Positions 30,045 through 37,861 of a DNA stretch of 64,000 nt are shown here, piece by piece; position 1 is the first letter of the stretch, and each line of letters begins with the position of its first letter. Source of the DNA: Trueperella sp. GTDB taxonomy: Bacteria; Actinomycetota; Actinomycetes; Actinomycetales; Actinomycetaceae. The notes beneath the pieces are model-generated. The model had not been told where the DNA came from and made no database searches. It was given only the letters and a program-made list of their open reading frames with translations. Made by a program: the position numbers and the translations under genes. Where the stretch lies: positions 265,897 to 329,896 of the forward strand of contig JAUNLU010000002.1 of the NCBI GenBank assembly GCA_030532125.1. Reading direction: 5' to 3'.

Positions 30045-30890
30045 ATGAAACATGCCGCACTATCGCCGTCTCGAGCTAAAGACTTCCAGCAGTGTCCGCT
30101 CAAATTCCGGTTTCGAGTAATTGATCGCTTGCCGGAGCCACCTTCTGCAGTGGCATTGCGGGGCACTATTGTGCACGCAGTATTGGAAGAGCTCTATTTG
30201 GCGCCAGCAGCAGAACGCACTGCCGCCTATGCCCTTAATTTGTTGTCCCCAATTTGGCAGGCGCATATTGCGAAAGATCCGCAGGTACTGAAGTTATTTG
30301 ACACCCCGCAGGAGCAAGAAGCCTGGCTAGATTCTGCCCGTCCCCTTATTTCCAACTATTTCAATTTAGAAAATCCGCAACGACTCCAGCCAAAAGCCCG
30401 CGAACATTTTGTCAATGCGCTACTCCCCTCTGGCCTGGCAGTACGTGGAATAGTAGATCGAATTGACGAGGATATGCACGGTCGGATCCGCGTTGTGGAC
30501 TATAAAACTGGCAAATCTCCGCAACCGCGTTTCCAAGACGACGCTCTATTCCAGATGCGTTTTTACGCTACGGCTATCTACCTCGACACCGGAAAGCTGC
30601 CTGCACGCACCCAGTTGATCTATTTGAAAGACGAACGCATCCTCACCTATGACCCAGTAAAAGCAGATGTCAGCGCTCTGTGTGGTGAATTAGATGCCAT
30701 CTGGTCGGGTATAACGGCCCGGATTGCTACTAAAGATTTTGAGCCGCGCCAAGGTCCGCTGTGTAATTGGTGCTACTTCAAAGATATTTGCCCGGCCTTT
30801 GGTGGGCGGGCTCCAGAAATGGATATGGCAGGAGCAACCCAATTGCTGACTGCACAGCGATCTTCCAGTTCAACTGAGACGAGCAGCTAA
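30045..30890 (+). CDS. RecB-family PD-(D/E)XK exonuclease with an iron-sulfur cysteine set
   Basis: The 281-residue product is a stand-alone Cas4/RecB-like nuclease domain. Seen are the N-terminal LSPSRAKDFQQCPLKF with a Cys, GTIVHAVLEELY with the conserved His, the catalytic RVVDYKTGKSP (Asp and Lys), and CNWCYFKDICPAFGG near the end. The lone N-terminal Cys and the C-x2-C-x5-C triplet match the four ligands of the AddB/Cas4-type 4Fe-4S cluster. Mycobacteria carry the same gene (Rv2119) divergent from trmI. Its last 21 bases overlap the convergent HAD gene. No CRISPR or cas genes are near. Confidence 0.88.
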   Translation: MKHAALSPSRAKDFQQCPLKFRFRVIDRLPEPPSAVALRGTIVHAVLEELYLAPAAERTAAYALNLLSPIWQAHIAKDPQVLKLFDTPQEQEAWLDSARPLISNYFNLENPQRLQPKAREHFVNALLPSGLAVRGIVDRIDEDMHGRIRVVDYKTGKSPQPRFQDDALFQMRFYATAIYLDTGKLPARTQLIYLKDERILTYDPVKADVSALCGELDAIWSGITARIATKDFEPRQGPLCNWCYFKDICPAFGGRAPEMDMAGATQLLTAQRSSSSTETSS

Positions 30891-31520
30891 AAAGTCTGCG
30901 TCCACTTCAGTCAGCGAATCGATATAGGTAACCCCAGGGATATCAGGCAATTTGACTTGGCACGGTACTGCCACTGCTTTGGTACCAGCGGCTACTGCTG
31001 ATTGCAGTCCCGGAATTGAGTCCTCAAATGTCACGCAAAGTTCCGGAGCCACATCTAATTCTGCCGCGGCCAATAGATACGGGTCGGGATGGGGTTTGCC
31101 GCGGGTGCGATCTCCGGTTACGCATACGGTGAGCGCACCAGCCGGTGCATTTGCCAAGGTCAGCTCGGCAAAAGCTGGCATTGAAGAAGTTACTAGTGCG
31201 CTGGGGATTCCCCACGCAACTGAATTTTGCAGTAGTTCTAATGCCCCTGGCAGCCACGGCATACCGTGTTTTTTACCGAGTGCAACTACCCGCGCAGTTA
31301 GTTCTTGGCCCAGTTCTGCTGGGGCGATATCTAGTCCCAACTTCTGCACCAGGAATCTGGTGGCATCTGCCATCGACATACCAATGATGTCGTACTGCAT
31401 TCCGTCAACCCAGTCATAGCCCAGCTCAGCAAATAGCTCTTTTTCCGCAGCAAACCACAGCGCTTCGGAATCGGTTAAGGTGCCGTCCATATCGAACAGC
31501 AGCCCAGCTGGCATCTTCAC
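30870..31520 (-). CDS. HAD-superfamily phosphatase (beta-phosphoglucomutase-like)
   Basis: The 216-residue product has the class IA HAD motifs: nucleophile LLFDMDGTLTDSEALW (residues about 6-21), motif II Ser/Thr region in PSALVTSSM, Lys in TRGKPHPDPYLLAA, and acidic motif IV VTFEDSIPGLQSA. The substrate is unknown; sugar phosphatase is likely from the cap type. I set the start at GTG 31520, overlapping the mshC stop by four bases (GTGA) with GGGGTGG upstream. An HAD gene after mshC is also present in mycobacteria. Confidence 0.88.
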   Translation of the reverse strand: MKMPAGLLFDMDGTLTDSEALWFAAEKELFAELGYDWVDGMQYDIIGMSMADATRFLVQKLGLDIAPAELGQELTARVVALGKKHGMPWLPGALELLQNSVAWGIPSALVTSSMPAFAELTLANAPAGALTVCVTGDRTRGKPHPDPYLLAAAELDVAPELCVTFEDSIPGLQSAVAAGTKAVAVPCQVKLPDIPGVTYIDSLTEVDADFLAARLS

Positions 31521-32773
31521 AATGCCACCCCTAATAAGGCGTCTACTGCGGCAATGGCCAGTGCCCGGCTCGCAGTGCTTTCCCAACTGGTGCGGCGGCG
31601 CAAACAATCATCTACCACCCGCAAGGCCCGCGGAGTGTCCAGATCATGTGCCAGAGCTTCCCGCATACTAGCCAGTAGTTGTTCTGCGGTAGCTGAGCTA
31701 GCCGTATCAGCCTTAGCGTCTACCGGGGCGTGGGCGCCAGCCCGCCAATCGCTATAGCGCCGCTGCGCTTCTCTAATTAGCTGCGCGCCATATTCCCAAT
31801 CGCTGCGATAGTGGTGGGTGAGCAACACCAGTCGAATCACATTGGGATCGATTCCGTCAGCTCGCAATTGGGATACCAACACCAAATTGCCAAGTGACTT
31901 GCTCATTTTTTCGCCGTCGTACCCCACCATGCCACTGTGTACGTGGAATTGAACTTGGGAACGGCCCGCAGTGAGCACCCGCATATGTGACTCACTCATT
32001 TCATGATGCGGGAAAACTAAATCAGATCCCCCGCCCTGCACGTCTATTCTGCCCAAATGATCTAAGGCTAGTAACGCACATTCAATATGCCAGCCCGGCC
32101 GCCAATCCCCCGGCTTACCACCGTGTGGCCGGTAGTCATCACCCCGCACTCCTTTCCACAGCTGCGGATCTAATGGGTTCTTTTTTCCGGGTAACTCCGA
32201 GTCGCCACCGTGATTATCAAATAGTTCAATTAGTTCCGCGCCGCGCAAGGCTTCACAGGTAGCAAACTGGGGATCAGCAGCTAAATCTGCATAAACATTT
32301 TGGGAGCCATCGGGTAGATCTAACCGATATGCCAGCCCCGCTGCCTCCATCCCCCGCACAGTTTCTTCTAGCTGATCAAGCGTTTCACTAACTGAGCGCC
32401 ATATCTGCGGCGGCAGTACCCGCAATGCCGCCATGTCGCTCCGGAATAACTCAGTTTGGCTCGCAGCCAATTCTTGCCAATCCAGCCCATTGGCGGCTGC
32501 ATGGGCAAACAGCGGATCGTCAATATCAGTAAGATTTTGTGCCGTTTTCAGCGCCCGCCCGCCGTCTTGCCAAACTCGACAGAGCGTATCAAATGCCACG
32601 TAAGTATTCGCATGCCCTAAATGGGTGGCGTCATAGGGAGTTATCCCACACACCCAGAGGCGCATAGTGTCCGCGGAGTATTCCCGCAAACTGCCAGTAG
32701 CGGTATCAAATAGCTGCAAAGTGGGCGCGGTACCTGGAAGCTCAGGCACTTGTGGCGCCAGCCAAGTTTCCAA
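31517..32773 (-). CDS. mshC: Mycothiol biosynthesis ligase MshC
   Basis: MshC (418 residues) joins cysteine to glucosaminyl-inositol with ATP in mycothiol synthesis. It resembles cysteinyl-tRNA synthetase without the anticodon domain: WVCGITPYDATHLGHA (zinc-binding Cys and HIGH-type motif), NLTDIDDPLFAHA, GWHIECALLALDHLG, DLVFPHHEMSESH and KMSKS. ITPYDATHLGHA rather than the CysS PTVY..HIGH form and the shorter length favour MshC. The start is TTG at 32773 with AGGAGAG upstream. Mycothiol is confined to actinobacteria, which fixes the phylum. Confidence 0.95.
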   Translation of the reverse strand: METWLAPQVPELPGTAPTLQLFDTATGSLREYSADTMRLWVCGITPYDATHLGHANTYVAFDTLCRVWQDGGRALKTAQNLTDIDDPLFAHAAANGLDWQELAASQTELFRSDMAALRVLPPQIWRSVSETLDQLEETVRGMEAAGLAYRLDLPDGSQNVYADLAADPQFATCEALRGAELIELFDNHGGDSELPGKKNPLDPQLWKGVRGDDYRPHGGKPGDWRPGWHIECALLALDHLGRIDVQGGGSDLVFPHHEMSESHMRVLTAGRSQVQFHVHSGMVGYDGEKMSKSLGNLVLVSQLRADGIDPNVIRLVLLTHHYRSDWEYGAQLIREAQRRYSDWRAGAHAPVDAKADTASSATAEQLLASMREALAHDLDTPRALRVVDDCLRRRTSWESTASRALAIAAVDALLGVAL

Positions 32774-32799
32774 AGACTCTCCTCGATTACTACATTAGG

Positions 32800-33636
32800 C
32801 TAATAAGCTGCAATTACTCCCTGCCACAGCAGGATAACTAGAACTACAGCGAGAGCAATCCGATAGATCACAAACACCAAATATGACTTAGTCTCCACCA
32901 GGCGCAAGAACCACACAATTACGCCATATCCCACTACAAAGGCAGTCAAGGTGGCCACAGTCAATGCCAGCGGAGAAATTGCGGCTCCCCCAGTGCCATC
33001 AGTGATTAGCCGGTAAAAACCAGAGCCCAGTACAGCTGGGATGGCGAGTAGGAACGAAATCCGGGCCGCAGCAGGTCGGGTATAGCCCAAAGCTAGCCCA
33101 ACTGTGATGGTGCCACCAGAACGAGAAACCCCCGGAATTAACGCCATAGCCTGGGCAAATCCTAGGATGACGCCGTCGCGAATAGTCATATTCTCTAGTG
33201 GGATCTGGCGTTTGCCCAAGCGATCTGCTAAGCCAAGGAAAATGGCGAATAATGCCAGCATCAGCGCAGTTAGATACAAGTTGCGAAATACCGAGTCAAT
33301 CGCGTCCTCTAGCAACAGGCCCAGCAAAACAATGGGGATGGTGCCCAAAATTACTATCCACCCCATGCGGGCATCTGGGTCGCTGCTGGGCACTTGTTTC
33401 CGCCACGGACCAATCGGCAAAGAACGGAACCAGGCTTTGATAATGCGCCAGATATCGTGGCGGAAGTAGAGCAATACTGCGGCTTCAGTTCCGATCTGGG
33501 TTACCGCTGTGAACGTCGCCCCCGGATCTTCCAGGAATAGTCCACCGAAGATTCTCAAGTGGGCGGAAGAAGAGATCGGCAAGAATTCGGTGAGGCCTTG
33601 TACGATGCCAAGGAAGATTGCTTGCAAAATGTTCAC
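32800..33636 (-). CDS. uppP: Undecaprenyl-diphosphatase UppP (BacA type)
   Basis: UppP (278 residues) dephosphorylates undecaprenyl diphosphate so that the lipid carrier can be reused in wall synthesis. The two active-site motifs are GLTEFLPISSSAHLRIF near the start and PGVSRSGGTITVGL near residue 160, with about eight membrane segments. I set the start at GTG 33636 (MNILQAIFLG) with GGTGGAG close upstream; a longer ATG reading to 33696 would cross the divergent gene start. uppP-mshC-HAD is an order also seen in mycobacteria. Confidence 0.95.
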   Translation of the reverse strand: MNILQAIFLGIVQGLTEFLPISSSAHLRIFGGLFLEDPGATFTAVTQIGTEAAVLLYFRHDIWRIIKAWFRSLPIGPWRKQVPSSDPDARMGWIVILGTIPIVLLGLLLEDAIDSVFRNLYLTALMLALFAIFLGLADRLGKRQIPLENMTIRDGVILGFAQAMALIPGVSRSGGTITVGLALGYTRPAAARISFLLAIPAVLGSGFYRLITDGTGGAAISPLALTVATLTAFVVGYGVIVWFLRLVETKSYLVFVIYRIALAVVLVILLWQGVIAAY

Positions 33637-33674
33637 GGCTCCACCATATATCCCGCATCCGCTTAGCTGTTCGC

Positions 33675-33680
33675 TACACT
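33675..33680 (+). promoter_or_regulatory. Candidate -10 element of the aldo/keto reductase-like gene (leaderless geometry)
   Basis: TACACT ends seven bases before the GTG at 33688, and no ribosome binding site is seen. Confidence 0.5.
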
Positions 33681-33687
33681 CGAGAAT

Positions 33688-34614
33688 GTGAAACAAACCA
33701 ATGTAGGCAGATCAGGGCTCCGCGTAGGGCAACTCGGCATCGGCACCCTCACCTGGGGTCGGGATACTGAATTAGATGATGCCCAGCGGATGGTAGCTGC
33801 GCTCTTAGATGCCGGCGGCAATCTCATTGATATTAGTCCCCGCTATGGCAACGGCTTGGCACAACAAGTCCTCGGGCAGATCCTGGACGGTGGCGTTAAT
33901 CGCCGAGATTTAGTAATTGTGGCACATTCTGATCCGCACCTAGGTGGGCGCGCTGGCATTTTAGACTCCTTACACGAACTGTTGGAGAATTTGGGCACCA
34001 GCTATGTGGATGTACTGCAGGTAGGTGGCCCCGACCCACGAGTTCCCTTTGCCGAGACGTTGGCAGCGCTAGCAAGCGTGGTAGACGCCGGAGCGGCCCG
34101 CTATATTGGGTTGGCAAATCATCCTGCCTGGCGCGCGGCGCAGGCTGCCCAGTATCTACAAGATTTACACCTGCCATATTTGGCTACTTTAGGTCTGGAC
34201 TATTCTTTGCTAAATCGCAGCGCTGAGCGTGGCAGTTTAGCCGTTGCGGAGGAATTTGGTATTGGAATATTCGCTCAATCTCCGCTGGCAGGCGGAGTAT
34301 TAACTGGCAAATACCGGCACACTATTCCGCCCACTTCTCGAGCTGCTACCGAACATCTGGCAGCTACAGTAGACCGGTATCTCGATGCCACTTCGCGCCG
34401 TCTCGTTGAAGCAGTTACCAAAGCAGCAGATGGCTTAGGGCGCACTCCAGTTGATGTGTCATTAACCTGGCTACTTAATCGCCGCGGTGTGGCCGCAGCC
34501 TTGTGTGGGGCGCGCACCAGCGCACAGTTTGAACAATTATTGGGCGCAAATCTGGAGGCGTTGCCGGATCCAGTTACTGAGGTGTTGTGCGAGGTAACTG
34601 CGCCTACTATCTAG
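33688..34614 (+). CDS. Aldo/keto reductase-like protein with a broken catalytic tetrad
   Basis: The 308-residue product is a full-length TIM barrel of the aldo/keto reductase family (YajO/KCNAB branch): GLRVGQLGIGTLTWGRD, LENLGTSYVDVLQ, ARYIGLANHPAWRA and ALCGARTSAQFEQLL (the NADPH-binding end). Asp48 and Tyr53 of the tetrad are kept (IDISPRYGNG), but the strand that normally reads ATK is VIVAHSDP and the one that normally reads QLHRPDP is QVGGPDP, so the Lys and His are missing. Hydride transfer to a carbonyl is therefore doubtful. GTG start. It is divergent from uppP. Confidence 0.85.
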   Translation: MKQTNVGRSGLRVGQLGIGTLTWGRDTELDDAQRMVAALLDAGGNLIDISPRYGNGLAQQVLGQILDGGVNRRDLVIVAHSDPHLGGRAGILDSLHELLENLGTSYVDVLQVGGPDPRVPFAETLAALASVVDAGAARYIGLANHPAWRAAQAAQYLQDLHLPYLATLGLDYSLLNRSAERGSLAVAEEFGIGIFAQSPLAGGVLTGKYRHTIPPTSRAATEHLAATVDRYLDATSRRLVEAVTKAADGLGRTPVDVSLTWLLNRRGVAAALCGARTSAQFEQLLGANLEALPDPVTEVLCEVTAPTI

Positions 34615-34985
34615 TAGTCGGCGTCGTCGTCCTCATCGGCTAGATCGTTGAAGTCGTAGTCATCGTCGTCTTCGTCGGCGTCGAAGTCGTCGAAGTCGTC
34701 ATCATCGGTGTCGAAGTCGTCTTCATCATCGTAGTCATCGTCGTCTTCGTCGGCGTCGAAGTCGTCGTCAAAGTCGTCATCGTCTTCGAGATAGGTGTCC
34801 AGTGGAGTTTCCACTCCAAACTGGGTGTAGAGAGCATCATCGTAGACGGTATATGCGTCCGCAAGTTGGTCAGCTGCCGTTAGCACGGCAGGCTCGTCTG
34901 GATCCGTGGAATGGATAACAGCCGAGTGGAACTCGGCCAAGGTGTACAAAAGCCGGTCATATGCAGTCTGCGGATCAATAGCCAT
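34611..34985 (-). CDS. Small protein with a helical N-terminus and long Asp-rich tail
   Basis: The 124-residue product begins with a plausible helical domain (MAIDPQTAYDRLLYTLAEFH to about residue 65) and ends with nearly 60 residues that are mostly Asp and Glu with regular Phe/Tyr. I do not recognise a characterised family. The tail is coded by a partly duplicated DNA segment. The ATG at 34985 has a TATTGT hexamer six bases upstream and no ribosome binding site. It converges with the aldo/keto gene, overlapping by four bases. The extreme charge suggests a metal- or protein-binding tail, which is conjecture. Confidence 0.75.
   Translation of the reverse strand: MAIDPQTAYDRLLYTLAEFHSAVIHSTDPDEPAVLTAADQLADAYTVYDDALYTQFGVETPLDTYLEDDDDFDDDFDADEDDDDYDDEDDFDTDDDDFDDFDADEDDDDYDFNDLADEDDDADY
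34654..34767. repeat. 39-bp direct repeat pair inside the Asp-rich gene
   Basis: The same 39 bases occur at 34654-34692 and 34729-34767, 75 bases apart, within GTC/ATC trinucleotide-like sequence that codes for Asp/Glu on the minus strand. The exact match points to a recent in-frame duplication or slippage, which would let the acidic tail vary in length. Confidence 0.85.
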
Positions 34986-34991
34986 GTTTTC

Positions 34992-34997
34992 ACAATA
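34992..34997 (-). promoter_or_regulatory. Candidate -10 element of the Asp-rich gene (leaderless geometry)
   Basis: TATTGT on the minus strand ends six bases before the ATG at 34985, with no Shine-Dalgarno sequence between. Confidence 0.45.
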
Positions 34998-35081
34998 TCC
35001 CACTAGCGGACGGAAATAAACACTTCCCCGGCACTAACCACTACCAACTTTGTGGACCGCTACTGCGTTCTTTGTGGATAG

Positions 35082-35945
35082 TTATCGCCCAAAAATTTCG
35101 CGGCGAATTTTTGCCACCGGCATCTGGACGCCTAGCCAGCTGTACTCACTGAGCGCAGCCTGCGCTATCAGCATTTCCACCCCGTCGACCGTCTGTGCTC
35201 CAGCAGCCCGGGCTTGTGCCAGCAGCTTGGTGGTTCGCGGTTGGTAGACTGCATCCGCCACCACGTGCGCTGCAGAAATCAGCTCTGCTGGCACCGGGCT
35301 GAGGTCGCGCTGCTCCCCCATTCCCATCGCAGTGGCATTAATGACCACCGAACTGGTAGTCAGCGCTGCGGCTAAATTCTGCTGATCTGCCAGTGAAAAT
35401 AGTTCAGCTTCGGCGTTGGTACTTTGACGCAGAGCTGCTAGCTCCTCCCGGAGGGCTGGGAACTCCGGTTTAGGACGGTTGAAAATATTTAGCCGTTTCG
35501 CCCCATGCAGTGCAGCTGCAGTATAAATTGCCCGTGCTGCTCCGCCGGTGCCGAAAATAGTTATTTCCGCATTTGCTATCGGAGTTAGCTTTTCAATTGC
35601 CGTCAGCATCCCGGCGCCGTCGGTAATATCACCAATTGCGCTCTCGCCAGAAAAGATGACGGTGTTGACGGCCTGGGCCTGGGCAGCACGCTCAGTTAGC
35701 TCATCCAGTAGCGGAAGCACTGTAGTTTTCAGTGGCATTGTCAGATTCAGCCCGGCATACCCTGCTGCTTGCAGCCCAGACAATACTGTTGGCAACTCAG
35801 CTGCTCCCACCCGGTGGGCCAGATAAACCGCATCTATTCCCAGTATGGCAAAAGAAGTGTTGTGGATCCGTGGCGACAGCGAGTGACCCACCGGATCACC
35901 TAACACCGCGAAAGTCTTAGTTTGGGCAGAGATTCTAGGCGGCAT
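35082..35945 (-). CDS. aroE: Shikimate dehydrogenase
   Basis: AroE (287 residues) reduces 3-dehydroshikimate with NADPH in the chorismate pathway. The substrate domain has VLGDPVGHSLSPRIHN and GLNLTMPLKTTVLP (catalytic Lys), the Rossmann domain has IFGTGGAARAIYTAA, and the conserved C-terminal part has VVADAVYQPRTTKLLAQARAAG. The DAVY-P-TKLL motif is normal. It starts at ATG 35945 without an obvious ribosome binding site. It feeds the same aromatic pathway as trpABC elsewhere in the window. Confidence 0.93.
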   Translation of the reverse strand: MPPRISAQTKTFAVLGDPVGHSLSPRIHNTSFAILGIDAVYLAHRVGAAELPTVLSGLQAAGYAGLNLTMPLKTTVLPLLDELTERAAQAQAVNTVIFSGESAIGDITDGAGMLTAIEKLTPIANAEITIFGTGGAARAIYTAAALHGAKRLNIFNRPKPEFPALREELAALRQSTNAEAELFSLADQQNLAAALTTSSVVINATAMGMGEQRDLSPVPAELISAAHVVADAVYQPRTTKLLAQARAAGAQTVDGVEMLIAQAALSEYSWLGVQMPVAKIRREIFGR

Positions 35946-35978
35946 AACAATCAGATCCAGAATTAATTTTCCTGCTGG

Positions 35979-36458
35979 CTAGTCCAGTCCCAGCACTCCA
36001 GGAATATTCGGCGGGAAAAAGTCATCTCCCTTGAGGACTTTGCCATCTTCTCGATAGATTGGCTTGCCGTCTGGCCCTAGTTTTGAGAGATTAGAGCGCT
36101 GAATTTCGTGTAACAGTGCCCCCATCGGGATCCCTAGTTCAAGTGCCATGCCGTAGATGACGTAGACCAGATCTCCTAGCGCATCAGCTACTTCGACCGT
36201 ATCCCGGGTGTGATCGTCTGCTGCTCGTGCCGCTTGGAATGCTTCTTCTATTAGACTGCGCGCTTCCTTGCCGTAGGCGGCACCTACTAGCTCCGAAAAT
36301 TCTTCCGCAACCAGCGACATCCGCATGTGGATCCGTTCCCGATCCGCATTTGGACCATCCGTAACTATCGGCAAGTTATAGGTTTCATGGAACTGGCGAA
36401 CAAGCAGTTCCGGTTGATTGGAATCAGGAATCTCTACTGGCTGGTTATTTTCACTCAT
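35979..36458 (-). CDS. MazG-like nucleotide pyrophosphohydrolase
   Basis: The 159-residue product has the all-alpha NTP pyrophosphohydrolase signature: EEFSELVGAAYG, then EVADALGDLVYVIYGMAL, giving the EExxE and ExxD metal ligands. An extension carries LGPDGKPIYREDGKVLKGDDF, found in phosphoribosyl-ATP pyrophosphohydrolase-like family members that house-clean nucleotides. The precise substrate is not deducible. The start ATG 36458 is preferred to one six bases upstream because TACCAT ends six bases before it (leaderless geometry). Confidence 0.83.
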   Translation of the reverse strand: MSENNQPVEIPDSNQPELLVRQFHETYNLPIVTDGPNADRERIHMRMSLVAEEFSELVGAAYGKEARSLIEEAFQAARAADDHTRDTVEVADALGDLVYVIYGMALELGIPMGALLHEIQRSNLSKLGPDGKPIYREDGKVLKGDDFFPPNIPGVLGLD

Positions 36459-36464
36459 GCCCAT

Positions 36465-36470
36465 ATGGTA
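36465..36470 (-). promoter_or_regulatory. Candidate -10 element of the MazG-like gene (leaderless geometry)
   Basis: TACCAT on the minus strand ends six bases before the ATG at 36458. Confidence 0.45.
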
Positions 36471-36534
36471 CCCGGATTAGCTGCCGGCTTCGCCGCCGGT
36501 TCATAACTGACTGCTGACAAGATCGCACAGAAAC

Positions 36535-36569
36535 AAATGTGCCGTGGCATTCTCTGCCACGGCACATTT
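36535..36569 (-). terminator. Terminator of tRNA-Leu(GAG)
   Basis: A perfect 15-bp stem with a 5-base loop (AAATGTGCCGTGGCA and its complement) lies just after the tRNA. On the minus strand it is followed by TTTGTTTCTG-type T-rich sequence. The stem begins and ends in A/T runs, so it could also stop transcription from the other side. Confidence 0.88.
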
Positions 36570-36571
36570 AG

Positions 36572-36656
36572 TGCGCGGAGGGGGACTTGAACCCCCACCC
36601 TCTATACGAGGACTAGCACCTCAAGCTAGCGCGTCTGCCTATTCCGCCACCCGCGC
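36572..36656 (-). tRNA. tRNA-Leu, anticodon GAG
   Basis: Minus strand: acceptor GCGCGGG pairs with TCCGCGC followed by discriminator A; the anticodon stem is CTAGC/GCTAG around loop TTGAGGT (anticodon GAG); there is a long class II variable arm (TCCTCGTATAGAGGG) and a T arm GGGGG-TTCAAGT-CCCCC. CCA is not encoded. It reads CUC and CUU leucine codons. Confidence 0.97.
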
Positions 36657-36773
36657 AGTGTCGAAAGACAACGAATAGCAATCTACCATCCCAGGAACGG
36701 GTGTTCCAATCCCTGCCCTGTTCTACAGTGTGATTTCAGTTATTTTGCCACTCAGCAGGCTGCGGCAACCACT

Positions 36774-37226
36774 TCAGTCCTCAATAAGTTCCGCATCTTC
36801 AATATGATCTGCCAACGTCATTTGCAAAATCTGCTGGGACAAGTCATCAAGCCGAGTTTGCAGGTTGCGCTTAGTCTGGAACCGCTTCTTGTTACTCATC
36901 GCATTGAGGAGCGCAGCAGATTTTTCGATTGAGTCCAGTTCAGTGCGCCACCGCTTTGCCTGGCGAGCCACTTGTGGCGAATTAGCAGTGCCGTACAGGT
37001 AAACCACCTGTTCTCGAAGCACTTTAATCCGTTCTGACAGCTGATGCGCGCGCCCTTTACCGCGACTCGAGCTGGCGGCGTTGAAAACCCGCTCCTTAAC
37101 CGCATCAACCAGTTTCGGATTATCTTGCAGCGCCTGCCGGATTTCTGGCCCATATTTGCGTAGCAGTCGGTATGCAGTTGGACCAGCGAAAGTTATCAGT
37201 CGAATCAGATTGCGACGTGCAGACAT
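36774..37226 (-). CDS. Conserved-looking helical protein of unknown function
   Basis: The 150-residue product is basic at the N-terminus (MSARRNLIRLITFAGPTAYR) and helical throughout, with a likely coiled coil from about residue 65 to 100 and an acidic end (DHIEDAELIED). No transmembrane segment or catalytic motif is visible and I do not recognise the family with confidence. The ATG at 37226 has GGAGAA eight bases upstream. It lies upstream of tRNA-Leu(GAG) on the same strand and divergent from trmL. Confidence 0.7.
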   Translation of the reverse strand: MSARRNLIRLITFAGPTAYRLLRKYGPEIRQALQDNPKLVDAVKERVFNAASSSRGKGRAHQLSERIKVLREQVVYLYGTANSPQVARQAKRWRTELDSIEKSAALLNAMSNKKRFQTKRNLQTRLDDLSQQILQMTLADHIEDAELIED

Positions 37227-37359
37227 TTGCCTAATTCTCCATTCCTAGTTTCGCTGTCACTCTACCTGCTCTGCACTTGCCTCGCTATTTTGCCATACCG
37301 GTTATCTTGCCCCAGTTATTGCTCCGCACACACTGTTTGGGCGGCGTATCGCGTTTCGC

Positions 37360-37365
37360 TACGCT
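37360..37365 (+). promoter_or_regulatory. Candidate -10 element of trmL (leaderless geometry)
   Basis: TACGCT ends six bases before the GTG at 37372. No Shine-Dalgarno sequence is seen. Confidence 0.5.
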
Positions 37366-37371
37366 TAGATC

Positions 37372-37848
37372 GTGCTCAATTTTGTGTTTCATGAACCTAA
37401 GATCCCCGGCAATACTGGTAATGCGATTAGATTGTCTGCCTGTACTGGGGCACAGCTACATCTAATCGAACCATTGGCGTTTAATTTTGATGATGCTCAC
37501 CTGCGCCGAGCCGGCTTAGATTATCACGATCTGGCAAATCTGAAAATCCATGCCAGCTGGGAGGCCGCTAAAGAATACTTTGGCCCGGAGGCTCGAATTT
37601 TTGCGTTCACCTCGCACACTGATAACTGCTATACCGCAGAAAAGTTCCGTCCCGACGACGTACTACTTTTTGGCACTGAAACCACCGGATTACCGGAAAC
37701 TGTGCTCAACGATCCGCGCATTACTAAGCAATTACGCATCCCCATGTTGCCCGGACGCCGCTCACTTAACCTAGCCAATTCAGCTGCGATTGCAGTCTAT
37801 GAAGCGTGGCGGCAGCTAGGTTTCCCCAATTCTGGTCCCGCTAACTAG
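37372..37848 (+). CDS. trmL: tRNA (cytidine/uridine-34-2'-O)-methyltransferase
   Basis: The 158-residue product is a minimal SPOUT methyltransferase of the TrmL type that methylates the wobble ribose of tRNA-Leu. Motifs are NFVFHEPKIPGNTGNAIRLS at the start, LLFGTETTGLPE (motif 2) and IPMLPGRRSLNLANSAAIAVYEA (motif 3 knot). It begins with GTG. In E. coli TrmL acts on tRNA-Leu(CAA) and tRNA-Leu(UAA); a tRNA-Leu(CAA) gene is in this window. It converges with the LPXTG gene, 13 bases from its end. Confidence 0.93.
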   Translation: MLNFVFHEPKIPGNTGNAIRLSACTGAQLHLIEPLAFNFDDAHLRRAGLDYHDLANLKIHASWEAAKEYFGPEARIFAFTSHTDNCYTAEKFRPDDVLLFGTETTGLPETVLNDPRITKQLRIPMLPGRRSLNLANSAAIAVYEAWRQLGFPNSGPAN

Positions 37849-37861
37849 CTGCCACCAGCCC

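Noticed and set aside
30045..30890. RecB-like nuclease as a Cas4 protein
   Set aside because: No CRISPR array or other cas genes are in the window, and the same gene occurs beside trmI in mycobacteria as a housekeeping nuclease.
34640..34864. Second open frame in the Asp-rich gene giving Thr/Met repeats
   Set aside because: It is the shifted reading of the GAC/GAT repeat and has no independent start signal.
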